NCBI GenBank assembly: GCA_035388225.1
Contig: DAOOPM010000011.1
Location: forward strand, 34,994-98,993
Direction of reading: 5' to 3'
DNA from: SB25 sp029560875
GTDB lineage: Bacteria > Bacteroidota > Bacteroidia > Bacteroidales > Tenuifilaceae
Length of the DNA stretch: 64,000 bases
The notes beneath the pieces are model-generated. The model saw nothing but the letters and a program-made list of their open reading frames with translations, was not told where the DNA came from and ran no database searches. The translations under genes were made by a program, and so were the position numbers. Within the stretch, counting starts at the first letter, position 1. Each line of letters starts with the position of its first letter. Below are positions 25,186-34,229 of the stretch, in pieces.

Positions 25186-25908
25186 TTATAGAGTTATACC
25201 AACTACAAAAAAAACATCTTCTTTAGCGGGGTTCACAACAAAAGTAGCACTTACTGGAAGTTTGAATTTCTCTGTAATTTCAATCTCCTTAGTTGTTTTA
25301 AACCCAACATTAACAACATTGGGTTCGTGGTGATAGAATCCTTCATTTAGCGTACCTCCAACAAATAAATCGAAATTATAATCTCCTATTTTAACAGGAT
25401 AGCCTAATTCTAAGTACGTTGAGTAATTTTGATCGCCATTATTATCGGTATCGTATCCATAAAAGAACGATGCCAGAGTTACACTTAGTGGAAAACTCTC
25501 GGTTCCAGCCCAAGCCAGCGTTCCCTCAAGTAAATGCCCTGTGGTATTCTTATCCCAGTTGAAGTAATCAACAGAGTCTAGCTTCCATTCGTACTCGTTA
25601 TAGTAATCGTATAAAGTAAAGGATAAATTTCCAATGGTATAGGTGGCGAATAAATCAATTTCCGAATACTCCTGCGATGTTCCAAACGATGCCCAACTAC
25701 CAAGAGTAAGCCCTCCTGCTGTAAGAGAGATTGTAGGTTGAATGTTTGGATTTGAACCATAAAGCAAGCCCCTCCATACATACCTACTTACGAAGTCGAC
25801 ACTGTAGTCGACACTTACCTTACTGTTCTGATTTTCTTCCTGTGCTATAACAAGATTACAGCCTAAAAAGAGCAATATTATTCCGCTCAATAGAGTTTTT
25901 TTCATCAT
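25186..25908 (-). CDS. Outer-membrane beta-barrel protein (TorF/SRYVWRG type)
   Basis: The 240-residue precursor has a signal peptide (to about residue 22, NLVIAQ) followed by VSVDYSVDFVSRYVWRGLLYG, a marker seen in small outer-membrane barrel proteins of the MltA-interacting/TorF-like group. The rest alternates short amphipathic beta strands with glycine- and aromatic-rich turns, ending in FFVVGITL as a barrel terminal strand. Transported compound unknown. It sits 11 bp before the chemotaxis receptor gene, an arrangement that could couple uptake or sensing of one ligand. Confidence 0.75.
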   Translation of the reverse strand: MMKKTLLSGIILLFLGCNLVIAQEENQNSKVSVDYSVDFVSRYVWRGLLYGSNPNIQPTISLTAGGLTLGSWASFGTSQEYSEIDLFATYTIGNLSFTLYDYYNEYEWKLDSVDYFNWDKNTTGHLLEGTLAWAGTESFPLSVTLASFFYGYDTDNNGDQNYSTYLELGYPVKIGDYNFDLFVGGTLNEGFYHHEPNVVNVGFKTTKEIEITEKFKLPVSATFVVNPAKEDVFFVVGITL

Positions 25909-26011
25909 AGTTGTACGGTTTAAGGTTATGCCAACAATTTATGGCAAAATTCAAAACAGACGGCGAGACTATGATGTTTTTTTAGTTGTTATACAGATGA
26001 TTTACATCACC

Positions 26012-26704
26012 TCAATTAGGCTTGATTTTCTCTGATAAGGCAGCAGTTAAGGAATGGAGAAGTTTTACATCCTCAGCATCGAGTTCTGTAATTCGTTCAA
26101 TAAGCCTTCCATTAATTAGTTTGTCGGGGCCTAGTTCAATTGCACTTAAAATCGTCTGAACCTTAACGATTAAGGCTTTAAGGCTATCAGGATTTTGATT
26201 TTTTATTTGTTTTTCTGGGCTTTCGATATTCAAGAATGAAAGTGTGTAAGCATAAATCATTACAGATTGTGCTAGGTTTAACGATGGATACTGCGTTTTT
26301 AATGGGATGTTAGAAACTCTATGGCACAGAGCTATTTCCTCGTTGGTTAGGCCCGATTCCTCTCTACCAAATACAATGGCTATGCTGTTTATGGTATCGC
26401 CTTTTTTTTCAATGAAATCGGTTAATTCGTTGCATGGAATAATATCGAGTTTAACCCAGCGCTGCTTTGCCGATGTGGCAAAAACAAAATCTACATCCTT
26501 AATTGCCTCCTCTAACGATTGGTAAACCTTAGCGCTCTCCAGAATATCGTTGGATGCGTGGGCAAGCATTCGGGCTTTCATTTCCAAATGGTCGCAGGGG
26601 TTTACAAGGCGTAAGTCGCCAAAGCCCATTGTTTTTATTGCACGCGCAGCGGCTCCAACATTCTCGGGAACTGCAGGTTCAACCAGTATAAAGCTAACTT
26701 CCAT
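26012..26704 (-). CDS. trmJ: TrmJ-like tRNA (cytidine/uridine-2'-O-) methyltransferase
   Basis: The 230-residue SPOUT protein begins VSFILVEPAVPENVGAAARA, the SpoU/TrmH motif 1 with the Asn-Val-Gly-Ala-Ala-Arg cluster, and has IVFGREESGLTNEEIALC (motif 2) and IPLKTQYPSLNLAQSVMIY (motif 3). These match TrmJ, which makes 2'-O-methylation at position 32 of tRNA anticodon loops; other SpoU RNA methyltransferases remain possible. The ATG follows the stop of the MutS-like gene with no gap (TAA then ATG), so translation is coupled. Confidence 0.85.
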   Translation of the reverse strand: MEVSFILVEPAVPENVGAAARAIKTMGFGDLRLVNPCDHLEMKARMLAHASNDILESAKVYQSLEEAIKDVDFVFATSAKQRWVKLDIIPCNELTDFIEKKGDTINSIAIVFGREESGLTNEEIALCHRVSNIPLKTQYPSLNLAQSVMIYAYTLSFLNIESPEKQIKNQNPDSLKALIVKVQTILSAIELGPDKLINGRLIERITELDAEDVKLLHSLTAALSEKIKPN

Positions 26705-28048
26705 TTATTGTGGCGGTGTTAATAGTGTTTCGATATTTTCGTTTTGCAAAATTATCAATCCTAAGCGTTCGTTCGATTTTCCTTCGCGAATTTTATAGCT
26801 GAATGCTGGTTTCCCGTTTTCTACAGAGGAGTCAAAATATCGGAAAAATACGTTGGGTATTCCATCAATCTCCTTTGATATTTCCGTGATATGCGATGCA
26901 AGGATAAACATACTCGATTTCCATTGCAATAGTCCATTGATTACAAGCATTGAGCCATCAAATGCGTCCTTTATATTGGTACCCTTGAACAGTTCATCAA
27001 AAATCATAAACACTTTCTTCTCCTTTTGCAGGGTTTCCGCTGCTTTTCGAACACGCATAACCTCGCTGTAGAAGTAACTGTAGCCAATGCTAAGGTTATC
27101 GGTAGTATTTAAACTGCTGAATAGTGCGTTGAATGGCGATATTTTCATTGATTTTGCAGGAACAGCCATTCCCAACTGTGCCATATAAATAGCAATTCCA
27201 CACGATTTTAGGAATGTTGTTTTTCCTGCCATATTTGGCCCAGTGAGGAATAGGAATTGCTTACCGGCATCGTACTTAATGCTATTGGCAATAGGATTCT
27301 TTATGAATAGATGGAATAAATCTTCAATTTCGAGAACAGAATCTTCGGAGTCAACTATCTCTGGAAAATTCAAATTGTATTGTTTAATAGATTCAGCCAT
27401 CGATGTGTAGGCTTCAAAACTATATGCAATTTCCAGCAGAGTCAGTATTTTAAGTTTATGGGTAGAGCGGAACCATTGGTCAATAGTAATTAAATCGACA
27501 AAATCAAGTGATTGGATATCCTTAATCTCGCAGGCGGTTCTTATGTCTTTTTCATTAAAAATTTCGTTTGCTGAGCTATATGCATCCTTTAGTAATTTGG
27601 GGAGTTTGCTGGAATCAAAACCATCAAAATACTTTTTCATAATTTGCACAAAGTGCAATGTGTTCTTAGAGCCTTTTAGTGCGGTTCCTTTAAAATCCTT
27701 GTACTTTATCCTATAAATTAAACCCTCAAAGAATCGTGAAATGGGGTTGGTGCTAATTAAAACCTCACTTTTAGAGAAGTAGTAAACCTCAATACTATCC
27801 ATCAACTCTTTGGAGAATGGGACTGTAAACTTTGCAGGTTCTGCAATTATTGCCTTAAGGGCGTCCTGCATATTTCTTATATCATCAGCATTGGTATAAG
27901 GATTTTGAAATTGATTTTTAAGGAAATCCCGTCCGCCCGATGTAACTGTTTTGTCAATTAAATCGAAGATGTTAAAACCCGACTTATCGTCGCGGAAAAT
28001 TTCCAATTCCGTTAAGGTTTGTCTGTCGGTGTAAAGTTTCTTTTGCAT
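26705..28048 (-). CDS. MutS-family ATPase lacking the mismatch-recognition domain
   Basis: The 447-residue protein contains a helical core/lever region (about 30-250) and the C-terminal MutS ATPase with Walker A TGPNMAGKTTFL (269-280), VFMIFDELFKGTN (Walker B plus signature) and ILASHITEIS (His switch). The N-terminal mismatch-binding and connector domains of MutS are missing, and I see no Smr nuclease domain as in MutS2. Members of this short Bacteroidota group are of unknown role, possibly recombination or DNA-structure processing. It forms a two-gene operon with the abutting TrmJ gene. Confidence 0.9.
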   Translation of the reverse strand: MQKKLYTDRQTLTELEIFRDDKSGFNIFDLIDKTVTSGGRDFLKNQFQNPYTNADDIRNMQDALKAIIAEPAKFTVPFSKELMDSIEVYYFSKSEVLISTNPISRFFEGLIYRIKYKDFKGTALKGSKNTLHFVQIMKKYFDGFDSSKLPKLLKDAYSSANEIFNEKDIRTACEIKDIQSLDFVDLITIDQWFRSTHKLKILTLLEIAYSFEAYTSMAESIKQYNLNFPEIVDSEDSVLEIEDLFHLFIKNPIANSIKYDAGKQFLFLTGPNMAGKTTFLKSCGIAIYMAQLGMAVPAKSMKISPFNALFSSLNTTDNLSIGYSYFYSEVMRVRKAAETLQKEKKVFMIFDELFKGTNIKDAFDGSMLVINGLLQWKSSMFILASHITEISKEIDGIPNVFFRYFDSSVENGKPAFSYKIREGKSNERLGLIILQNENIETLLTPPQ

Positions 28049-28091
28049 AGTTTTTTGATATCTATTTTGGTAAATATATGCCTAATTTCCG

Positions 28092-28124
28092 AAAAAAAAC
28101 GGCTGCCAATTATTGGCAACCGTT
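28092..28124 (-). terminator. Terminator after the HEFGH peptidase gene
   Basis: AACGG and TGCCAA pair with TTGGCA and CCGTT (28098-28124) around a TTA loop with one bulge; minus-strand T-run corresponds to the A-run at 28092-28099. Lies 24 bp past the stop of the minus-strand gene. Confidence 0.8.
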
Positions 28125-28148
28125 ACTTTATGTTAAGAGGAAAATAAT

Positions 28149-30206
28149 TTACTTGGACAATGTTCCGATTGCTTTTCCCGATGCCTCAAGGATTGGCTTA
28201 ACCGATAAAGGCTCGCCAACGCCGTTCTTTAACCACAATTGTGGTACAAGACGTCCTTGTGCATAAATTCTATCAACCTCGTTGGCAAACGATTTTCCAA
28301 CGAATTGTTTCTCCAGTTGGAAATCGATTAGGTGACCAATTGGGTATGCCGATAGGTAAAGAGGGTTATCAATCATATGTGAGTAAATGGCTAGGATTGG
28401 TTCATCCTTCGATCCGAATACATCGGCATAGTACTTATTCCAGATATCCTTTGCAATTGTAAGAGTAGCCTCTTTTACTTGCTCTGCAGTGGCATTTGGG
28501 TTGTTGTATAGCCATTTCCAAAGGTTGATATCAACCAATGAAACACCCATGATTTCGTAGCACGACCAAAGGTTATCAAGAGTTTCTAATGCTTCCTTAT
28601 CGGGATTGGTTTCCTTGAATCCAAGAACACTCAAGTCGCGTTTTTGGAATACAAAAGCCAACGCCTCAGTGAAGGCAGTGTTTGGAACACCGTGCATAAT
28701 GTAGTTATCCACATCGTGTAAAGTGATTGTTTGTTCTACGTTATGGCCAAACTCGTGCATTGCAATGTTGAATCCTTTGTAGTTCATTCCGTTAGCTGGA
28801 ACTCTAGTACGAAGCAATGCGTTATCCTTACGCATTTCGCCACCCCAAGCGTGACCTGCACCTCTTGATGATTCTACCTTAACTCTGTCGCCAATAAATT
28901 TGGCCTTTTCCTTGCTCCAACCCAACGATGTTAGGATGTTTGGAAGTTCTTTCTCAAATGCCTCGGCGCTTGCAAAGCGTTTATTGGTAATTGCTTCGAG
29001 TTTTTCGGCAGGAATTCCGCTACGTGCTTTAAATCCATCGTACCAAATATCGAATGGGCGCAAATCGCGACCTAATCGTTGGCTAATTAATTTACCTAAG
29101 TCTCTAACCTCTTTTGATGATACAAGCTCTGTGAAAAGTTGCTCAACCTCATCTACAGGTAATTCGAATTCACCTTCAAATTTACGCTGGATGTATGTTG
29201 GCATACTTGGAGTGTAAGCGTCAATAGCAGTTAACGCTTTGAATTGGTTTAAAACGTGCTGATAGCGTGTGTTTGGCTCCGATTCAAAGGTAATCTCCTT
29301 ACCATCCTGTACGAGAGTGTTTTTGTAAGGATTCCAGCTGTACTTGTTGCTGTTGATAACATCCTTAGGAATGGTTTGGTCGATAATACGCTTCATTACT
29401 TGGTAAATCATCTCCTGACGAACTAGTCCACTTTCTTTATCGGCATACTGCGATTTTAACTCATCGCGTAAACCCCAGTGAGTGATAAGTTTTAAGTCCT
29501 CAGGGAAAAGTTTTTCGTTATTATCGTTAAGCAAGTAACCAAGGTAGATATTGTACTCGCTAATATATGTATCGGAATTTGTGTTAACTGTGGAGAAATT
29601 TTGGATTAGGTTTGCAGGAACTCTGCTGGTAAACATATCGCCCATACGTGCGTAAGCCCATTCCTTGCGGCTCCATTTTTCGCCTAGTTCGCTCTTCTCC
29701 TTCAAGGTGTAATTAGGGAAGTTAAGCGCTGTAATAAATGCAATTTTGTTGGTGTACAAATCTTCCGAAAGGTGTGCTGCTGCATTGTACGAACCAAAAA
29801 GCTCATCGATAGGAGTAACTGGACCCCAATTTAAGTGAAGAGGACGCATTAACTCTTTACTTAGCAGGATAAAATACCCGTTAAGCATCTCGTAACCATA
29901 CGATAGTTTGCTGAAAAGTTGGTCGAGAGCGGCTTCTTCTACAACGAATTGTGCGTTACAGAACTCTTCGAAATCGGCCTGTGTTCCATCGGAATTTCTC
30001 CAGAGTAGGGCAACTTGGCTTACGCCACGCTCAATGCGGAACTTTTGGGAATCGCCATACTTACCAATTAACTCATTGGATACTTTTGTAATGGATTCCT
30101 TTGTAATGGGAGAAACATCCGCTTTTTTGTCTCCATTTTCACTTGGCTTGCAGTTAGTCATAGTTAGCAAAATGGGTAGTGATAGCAATAAAAATAGTTT
30201 TCTCAT
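28149..30206 (-). CDS. Lipoprotein zinc metallopeptidase of M3/ACE-like fold (HEFGH)
   Basis: The 685-residue precursor has a lipoprotein signal (LLTMTNCKPSEN, Cys at about 19). The zinc site IAMHEFGHNVEQ (HExxH) lies about two-thirds along and is followed by FTEALAFVFQ, whose Glu fits the third ligand of a gluzincin. The mostly helical sequence and the C-terminal segment SAYPIGHLIDFQLEKQF recall M3/M2/M32 (thimet/ACE-like) peptidases. I cannot assign it to a specific MEROPS family; it is not DPP III, whose site is HELLGH. Likely anchored in the outer membrane and acting on peptides in the periplasm or outside. Followed by a terminator. Confidence 0.8.
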   Translation of the reverse strand: MRKLFLLLSLPILLTMTNCKPSENGDKKADVSPITKESITKVSNELIGKYGDSQKFRIERGVSQVALLWRNSDGTQADFEEFCNAQFVVEEAALDQLFSKLSYGYEMLNGYFILLSKELMRPLHLNWGPVTPIDELFGSYNAAAHLSEDLYTNKIAFITALNFPNYTLKEKSELGEKWSRKEWAYARMGDMFTSRVPANLIQNFSTVNTNSDTYISEYNIYLGYLLNDNNEKLFPEDLKLITHWGLRDELKSQYADKESGLVRQEMIYQVMKRIIDQTIPKDVINSNKYSWNPYKNTLVQDGKEITFESEPNTRYQHVLNQFKALTAIDAYTPSMPTYIQRKFEGEFELPVDEVEQLFTELVSSKEVRDLGKLISQRLGRDLRPFDIWYDGFKARSGIPAEKLEAITNKRFASAEAFEKELPNILTSLGWSKEKAKFIGDRVKVESSRGAGHAWGGEMRKDNALLRTRVPANGMNYKGFNIAMHEFGHNVEQTITLHDVDNYIMHGVPNTAFTEALAFVFQKRDLSVLGFKETNPDKEALETLDNLWSCYEIMGVSLVDINLWKWLYNNPNATAEQVKEATLTIAKDIWNKYYADVFGSKDEPILAIYSHMIDNPLYLSAYPIGHLIDFQLEKQFVGKSFANEVDRIYAQGRLVPQLWLKNGVGEPLSVKPILEASGKAIGTLSK

Positions 30207-30472
30207 ATTAAAATGGTTTTGGTTTTAACTCTTGAGGTTAAGTCGCAAAAATGCAAAGTAAATGTTTGATTTCAAAGTGAATTTTTGGTTTAATTTGAAC
30301 GGATTATTGGAGTAATGGAGTAATGGAGGGATGGAGCAATATTGCATTTTTTTGACCTCAAAAGATTCGAGACAAGTAATCCATCACTCCAATACTCCAT
30401 CAATCCATTTTTATTGTTAATGACTTGTATGCTTATAACCAATAATTTACTTTTGGGAAAATCAAATGAATT
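30207..30472. other. Non-coding region with GGAG repeat
   Basis: This gap holds the repeat copy at 30305-30409 and promoter-like CAAAGTAA (30252-30259, a one-mismatch -7 element for the minus-strand peptidase gene). No other gene is visible. Confidence 0.5.
30305..30409. repeat. GGAG/CTCC 8-bp-unit hairpin repeat, copy 3
   Basis: GGAGTAAT, GGAGTAAT, GGAGGGAT, GGAGCAAT in tandem (from 30309), a loop of about 50 bp, then CCATCACTCC, AATACTCC and ATCAATCC. The two halves are reverse-complementary in register. It lies upstream of the DUF6485 gene. Confidence 0.8.
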
Positions 30473-30685
30473 ATGGATTGTACGAAGGAATCGAATTCAA
30501 AGTTTTGCAACTGCACTTACTCTTGCGGAAAGCATGGTGTTTGTTGCGATTGTTTGGCCTATCATCGCCGTAACGGAGAGTTACCAGCCTGTTATTTCCC
30601 AAGCGATATAGAGCGTGGATACGATAGGTCGATTGATAATTTTATAAGGATTGTGAAGGAGCGGGGGAGTGGTTATTTGAAGTAG
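30473..30685 (+). CDS. DUF6485 small cysteine-rich protein
   Basis: The 70-residue product is cysteine-rich: CTKESNSKFCNCTYSCGKHG, CCDC and LPACYFPSDIERGYDRS, with nine Cys in the first 45 residues. It matches the DUF6485 family as I know it, small proteins with a Cys cluster likely to bind a metal (iron-sulfur or zinc); no function is established. The ATG is the only sensible start. The gene is isolated on the plus strand between two copies of the interspersed GGAG repeat. Confidence 0.85.
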   Translation: MDCTKESNSKFCNCTYSCGKHGVCCDCLAYHRRNGELPACYFPSDIERGYDRSIDNFIRIVKERGSGYLK

Positions 30686-30711
30686 ATGTTTTTGGGAGTC
30701 ATTGTGCTAAG

Positions 30712-30780
30712 TATGGAGTTTTGGAGTGATGGATAATTGGAGATAATATCCATCCAATCCATCACTCCATTACTCCAATC
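30712..30780. repeat. GGAG/CTCC 8-bp-unit hairpin repeat, copy 4
   Basis: GGAGTTTT, GGAGTGAT, GGATAATT, GGAGATAA followed by CCATCCAATCCATCACTCC and ATTACTCC. A compact hairpin with a very short loop, directly downstream of the DUF6485 gene. Confidence 0.8.
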
Positions 30781-30835
30781 ACATTAAGTATAAAAGACCG
30801 TAGACTTTTGGTTATAAGTGTCAATCCTAATAGCA

Positions 30836-30862
30836 AAGAACCCGACTTTAAGTCGGGTTCTT
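30836..30862. terminator. Hairpin after the M13 peptidase gene
   Basis: AAGAACCCGACTT and AAGTCGGGTTCTT are perfect inverted repeats with a 1-base centre; no strong T-run on the minus strand, but position just past the stop codon fits a terminator. Confidence 0.7.
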
Positions 30863-30870
30863 ATATTTTA

Positions 30871-32907
30871 CTACCAAATTTTTGCTCGTTTTTCTGGAGC
30901 AATATAAAGTGGTTCATTTGGACTTATCTCAAATGCTTCGTAGAATTCAGGGATGTTGAATAACGCTCCGTTAACACGGAATTTACCTGGAGAGTGAACA
31001 TCCTCTTTTACTCTGCGCATTAACTCTTTATCGCGGATAATTTGGCGCCATACGTTAGCATACGATAGGAAGAAACGTTGGTTTGCTGTATAACCATCGA
31101 TATTTTTTGGAGCCTCTTTACCATTCAGCGATTTCTGGAATGCTAGGTATGATATTGTTAATCCACCATAATCGGCAATATTCTCGCCAAGAGTTAGGTT
31201 TCCATCAAGGTGCAGTGAATCAATTGCCACAAAATTATTGTACTGCTCAACCAAAGGTTGTGTTAGCTGGTTGAATTTCTCAGAATCCTCCTTGGTCCAC
31301 CAATCGGTAAGGGTACCATTCTTATCGAAGTTACGACCTTGGTCGTCGAAACCGTGGGTCATTTCGTGCCCAATAACCACACCAATAGCTCCGTAATTAA
31401 CAGCATCGTCAGCGTTCAAATTGAAGAATGGAGGTTGAAGAATTCCTGCAGGGAATGCAATTTCGTTCATCAATGGGTTGTAGTAAGCGTTAACGGTTTG
31501 AGGTGTCATTCCCCACTCGGTTCTATCAACTGGCTTACCAATTTTATTCATATTTTCTCTAAAGCTGAACTCCGATGCGCGCTTAATATTCTCAGCATAG
31601 CTGTCGCGGGTAATATCAAGGTTTGAGTAGTCCTTCCATTTATCAGGATATCCAACCTTAACAACCATTGTTTCTAGTTTTTCAAGTGCTTTTGCTTTTG
31701 TAGAATCGCCCATCCAGGTTAGGTTTGTAATTCTATCCTTGAATGCAAGTTTTAGGTTTCCAATTAAAGCAATCATTTTCTCCTTAGCAGCAGGAGGGAA
31801 GTTCTCCTCTACAAATATTTGTCCTACAATTTCGCCAATTGCAAAATTTGCTGTGTTAGATACTCTTTGCCAACGAGGAATGTTAACCTCCTTGCCAGAA
31901 AGTTTGCGGCTATAGAACTCGAAGTTTTGATTTTCGAAAGCACTTGATAGGTACGATGAGTATTGGTTTACAACATTCCAGGTAAGGTAATTCTTCCACT
32001 CATTGAGCGATACCTCTTTTTGCATTTTGCTGATTTCGGTATAGAACTTAGGGTTATCAATTACGAAATCAGTTGGAACTTCAATTCCGATTCCAGCAAA
32101 GTAGTTTTTCCAGTCGAAGTTTGGCGCAAGTTTTTGCATCTCCTCCATTGTAACCTTATTGTAGGTTAAGTATGGATTACGCTGTTCAAGACGAGTAAAG
32201 GTTACTTTAGCAAGACGTGTTTCAAACTTCATAATTTGATCAGCAACTTGTGCTGCTTGCTCTGGAGTGTACTCCAAAAGAGTAAACATTGCTTTTAGAT
32301 GCTCAACGTAATCTTTTCTTATTTCAGCAGAGCGTGGGTCCTCGTTTAAATAGTAATCCCTATCAGGTAATCCTAGCCCACCTCCGTATAGGTTTACAAC
32401 TATAACCTCGGTGTTTTTTTGATCTTGTCCTGCATAAGGAATAAAAAGTGGAGTTACATATTGTTGGTGTAATGCAATAATTTCTTTTTGTAGATCTTCA
32501 GTCGATTGGATATCGGCAATTCTTTTTAGTTCGCCTTTAATTGGTTCGTATCCTTGCTTTTCAATATTGATGGTGTCCATTCCCGATGCAAAGAAATCGC
32601 CAACCTTTTGCCAGCTGCTACCCTTTGGTGCATCGGTCTTTTGGTATGCTTTTTCAAAGATTTGTTTTACAAGTAAGTCATTCTCCTCTCTAAGGATATC
32701 AAATGCACCATAACGTGCCTTATCATCGGGCATTTTTGCATTTTTAATCCAACCACCATTAGCGTAAGCGTTAAAATCATCGCCAGGTTTTACGGTTAAA
32801 TCCATATTTGATGTGTCGAAAGCAGGCTTGCCCTTATCCTGCTTAGCGCAATTTGTAAAAGCAACTGCCGATGCAATGCAGCAGGCAAATAAGTAAGTTT
32901 TTTTCAT
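30871..32907 (-). CDS. M13-family (neprilysin/PepO-like) zinc metallopeptidase, lipoprotein
   Basis: The 678-residue protein begins with a lipoprotein signal (AVAFTNCAKQD, Cys at about 20), followed by DLTVKPGDDFNAYANGGW, the typical M13 N-terminus. The C-terminal catalytic region has NEIAFPAGILQPPFF, the zinc site VIGHEMTHGFDDQG and ENIADYGGL carrying the third ligand, and ends CxxW-like in KRAKIW. Length is standard for M13. It cleaves oligopeptides on the hydrophobic side in the periplasm or outside the cell. Single gene, ending in a hairpin. Confidence 0.95.
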   Translation of the reverse strand: MKKTYLFACCIASAVAFTNCAKQDKGKPAFDTSNMDLTVKPGDDFNAYANGGWIKNAKMPDDKARYGAFDILREENDLLVKQIFEKAYQKTDAPKGSSWQKVGDFFASGMDTINIEKQGYEPIKGELKRIADIQSTEDLQKEIIALHQQYVTPLFIPYAGQDQKNTEVIVVNLYGGGLGLPDRDYYLNEDPRSAEIRKDYVEHLKAMFTLLEYTPEQAAQVADQIMKFETRLAKVTFTRLEQRNPYLTYNKVTMEEMQKLAPNFDWKNYFAGIGIEVPTDFVIDNPKFYTEISKMQKEVSLNEWKNYLTWNVVNQYSSYLSSAFENQNFEFYSRKLSGKEVNIPRWQRVSNTANFAIGEIVGQIFVEENFPPAAKEKMIALIGNLKLAFKDRITNLTWMGDSTKAKALEKLETMVVKVGYPDKWKDYSNLDITRDSYAENIKRASEFSFRENMNKIGKPVDRTEWGMTPQTVNAYYNPLMNEIAFPAGILQPPFFNLNADDAVNYGAIGVVIGHEMTHGFDDQGRNFDKNGTLTDWWTKEDSEKFNQLTQPLVEQYNNFVAIDSLHLDGNLTLGENIADYGGLTISYLAFQKSLNGKEAPKNIDGYTANQRFFLSYANVWRQIIRDKELMRRVKEDVHSPGKFRVNGALFNIPEFYEAFEISPNEPLYIAPEKRAKIW

Positions 32908-32965
32908 ATATCTTGATTAAAAGTTAGTTGTGTTTATAGATTGTTATTTGCTCAAATGGTTTAAT

Positions 32966-32992
32966 AAAAAAAGCTGCCCTAGGGCAGCTTTT
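32966..32992 (-). terminator. Terminator of rocD
   Basis: AAGCTGCCCT and AGGGCAGCTT are perfect inverted repeats without a loop spacer; the preceding A-run gives a U-tract for minus-strand transcription. Sits 17 bp beyond the rocD stop. Confidence 0.85.
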
Positions 32993-33008
32993 AGTGTTTG
33001 TTAACAAA

Positions 33009-34229
33009 CTATTCGAATTGTTTGAAAGCTTCTTTAATTCTACCAATAGCTTCGCGTAGTTCAGCCTCGGTGATAACAAGTGGAGGAGCAAAGCGGATAA
33101 TGTTACCGTGAGTAGGTTTAGCAAGAACACCTTTCTCGGCCATTGCCATACAAACATCCCAAGCAGTTTTGCCAGGTTTGTTGCGGATAACAACAGCATT
33201 CAATAGACCTTTACCACGAACAAGCTCAATCATTTCGCTCTTAATAGCTTTCATCTCGTCGCGGAAGATTTTACCCATTTTCTCAGCGTTTTCAGCTAGT
33301 TTCTCGTCTTTAATAACGTTAAGCGCTGCAATAGCAACCTTACATGCAAGTGGGTTGCCACCGAATGTAGAACCGTGCTCACCTGGTTTGATGGTTAGCA
33401 TAATCTCATCATCGGCAAGAACGCACGATACTGGCATAACACCACCAGAAACGGCTTTACCTAGGATAAGAATATCAGGACGAACACCTTCGTGGTCGCA
33501 AGCTAACATTTTACCTGTACGTGCAATACCTGTTTGAACCTCATCGGCAATGAAAAGCACGTTGTTCTTCTTACAAAGTTCGTATGCTTTTTTCAAGTAA
33601 CCTTCGTCTGGAACAAATACACCAGCCTCACCTTGGATTGGCTCAAGAAGGAAACCTGCTACGTTTGGATCTTTAAGTTCTTTCTCTAAAGCCTCGATAT
33701 TGTTGTAAGGAATTTTTACGAAACCAGGAGTGAAAGGTCCAAATCCACCGTAAGAATCTGGATCGGTCGACATAGAAACGATAGTAATTGTACGACCGTG
33801 GAAGTTATCCTCGCAAACAATAATTTTTGCTTGGTCTTCCTTAATACCTTTTACTTTGTAAGCCCATTTACGGCAAAGTTTAAGAGCTGTTTCGTCAGCC
33901 TCAGCTCCAGTGTTCATTGGAAGAACCTTGTCGTAACCAAAATATTTAGTGATAAACTCTTCGTACTCACCAAGAATGTTGTTGTAGAAAGCTCTTGAGG
34001 TTAAGGTTAAAATCTCAGCTTGGTCAGTTAAAGCTTTTACAATTTTTGGATGACAGTGACCTTGGTTAACAGCAGAGTAAGCAGAAAGGAAATCGAAATA
34101 CTCCTTACCTTCAACATCCCATACTCTAACGCCTTTACCTTTTTCCAAAACCACAGGAAGTGGGTGGTAGTTGTGGGCACCGTACTTGTCCTCGCGGGCA
34201 ATGTAATCTTTTGGACTCATCTTGCTCAT
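33009..34229 (-). CDS. rocD: Ornithine aminotransferase (ornithine--oxo-acid transaminase)
   Basis: The 406-residue protein matches ornithine aminotransferase over its whole length: YIAREDKYGAHNYHPLPVVL at the N-terminus, MNTGAEADETALKLCRKW, EDNFHGRTI, LLEPIQGEAGV, DEVQTGIARTG and ILGKAVSGGVMPV with the PLP-lysine, and HGSTFGGNPLAC. It transfers the delta-amino group of ornithine to 2-oxoglutarate, giving glutamate semialdehyde, linking arginine breakdown and proline/glutamate synthesis. Codon and base use is regular and less A+T-rich than the accessory stretch upstream. Single gene. Confidence 0.96.
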   Translation of the reverse strand: MSKMSPKDYIAREDKYGAHNYHPLPVVLEKGKGVRVWDVEGKEYFDFLSAYSAVNQGHCHPKIVKALTDQAEILTLTSRAFYNNILGEYEEFITKYFGYDKVLPMNTGAEADETALKLCRKWAYKVKGIKEDQAKIIVCEDNFHGRTITIVSMSTDPDSYGGFGPFTPGFVKIPYNNIEALEKELKDPNVAGFLLEPIQGEAGVFVPDEGYLKKAYELCKKNNVLFIADEVQTGIARTGKMLACDHEGVRPDILILGKAVSGGVMPVSCVLADDEIMLTIKPGEHGSTFGGNPLACKVAIAALNVIKDEKLAENAEKMGKIFRDEMKAIKSEMIELVRGKGLLNAVVIRNKPGKTAWDVCMAMAEKGVLAKPTHGNIIRFAPPLVITEAELREAIGRIKEAFKQFE

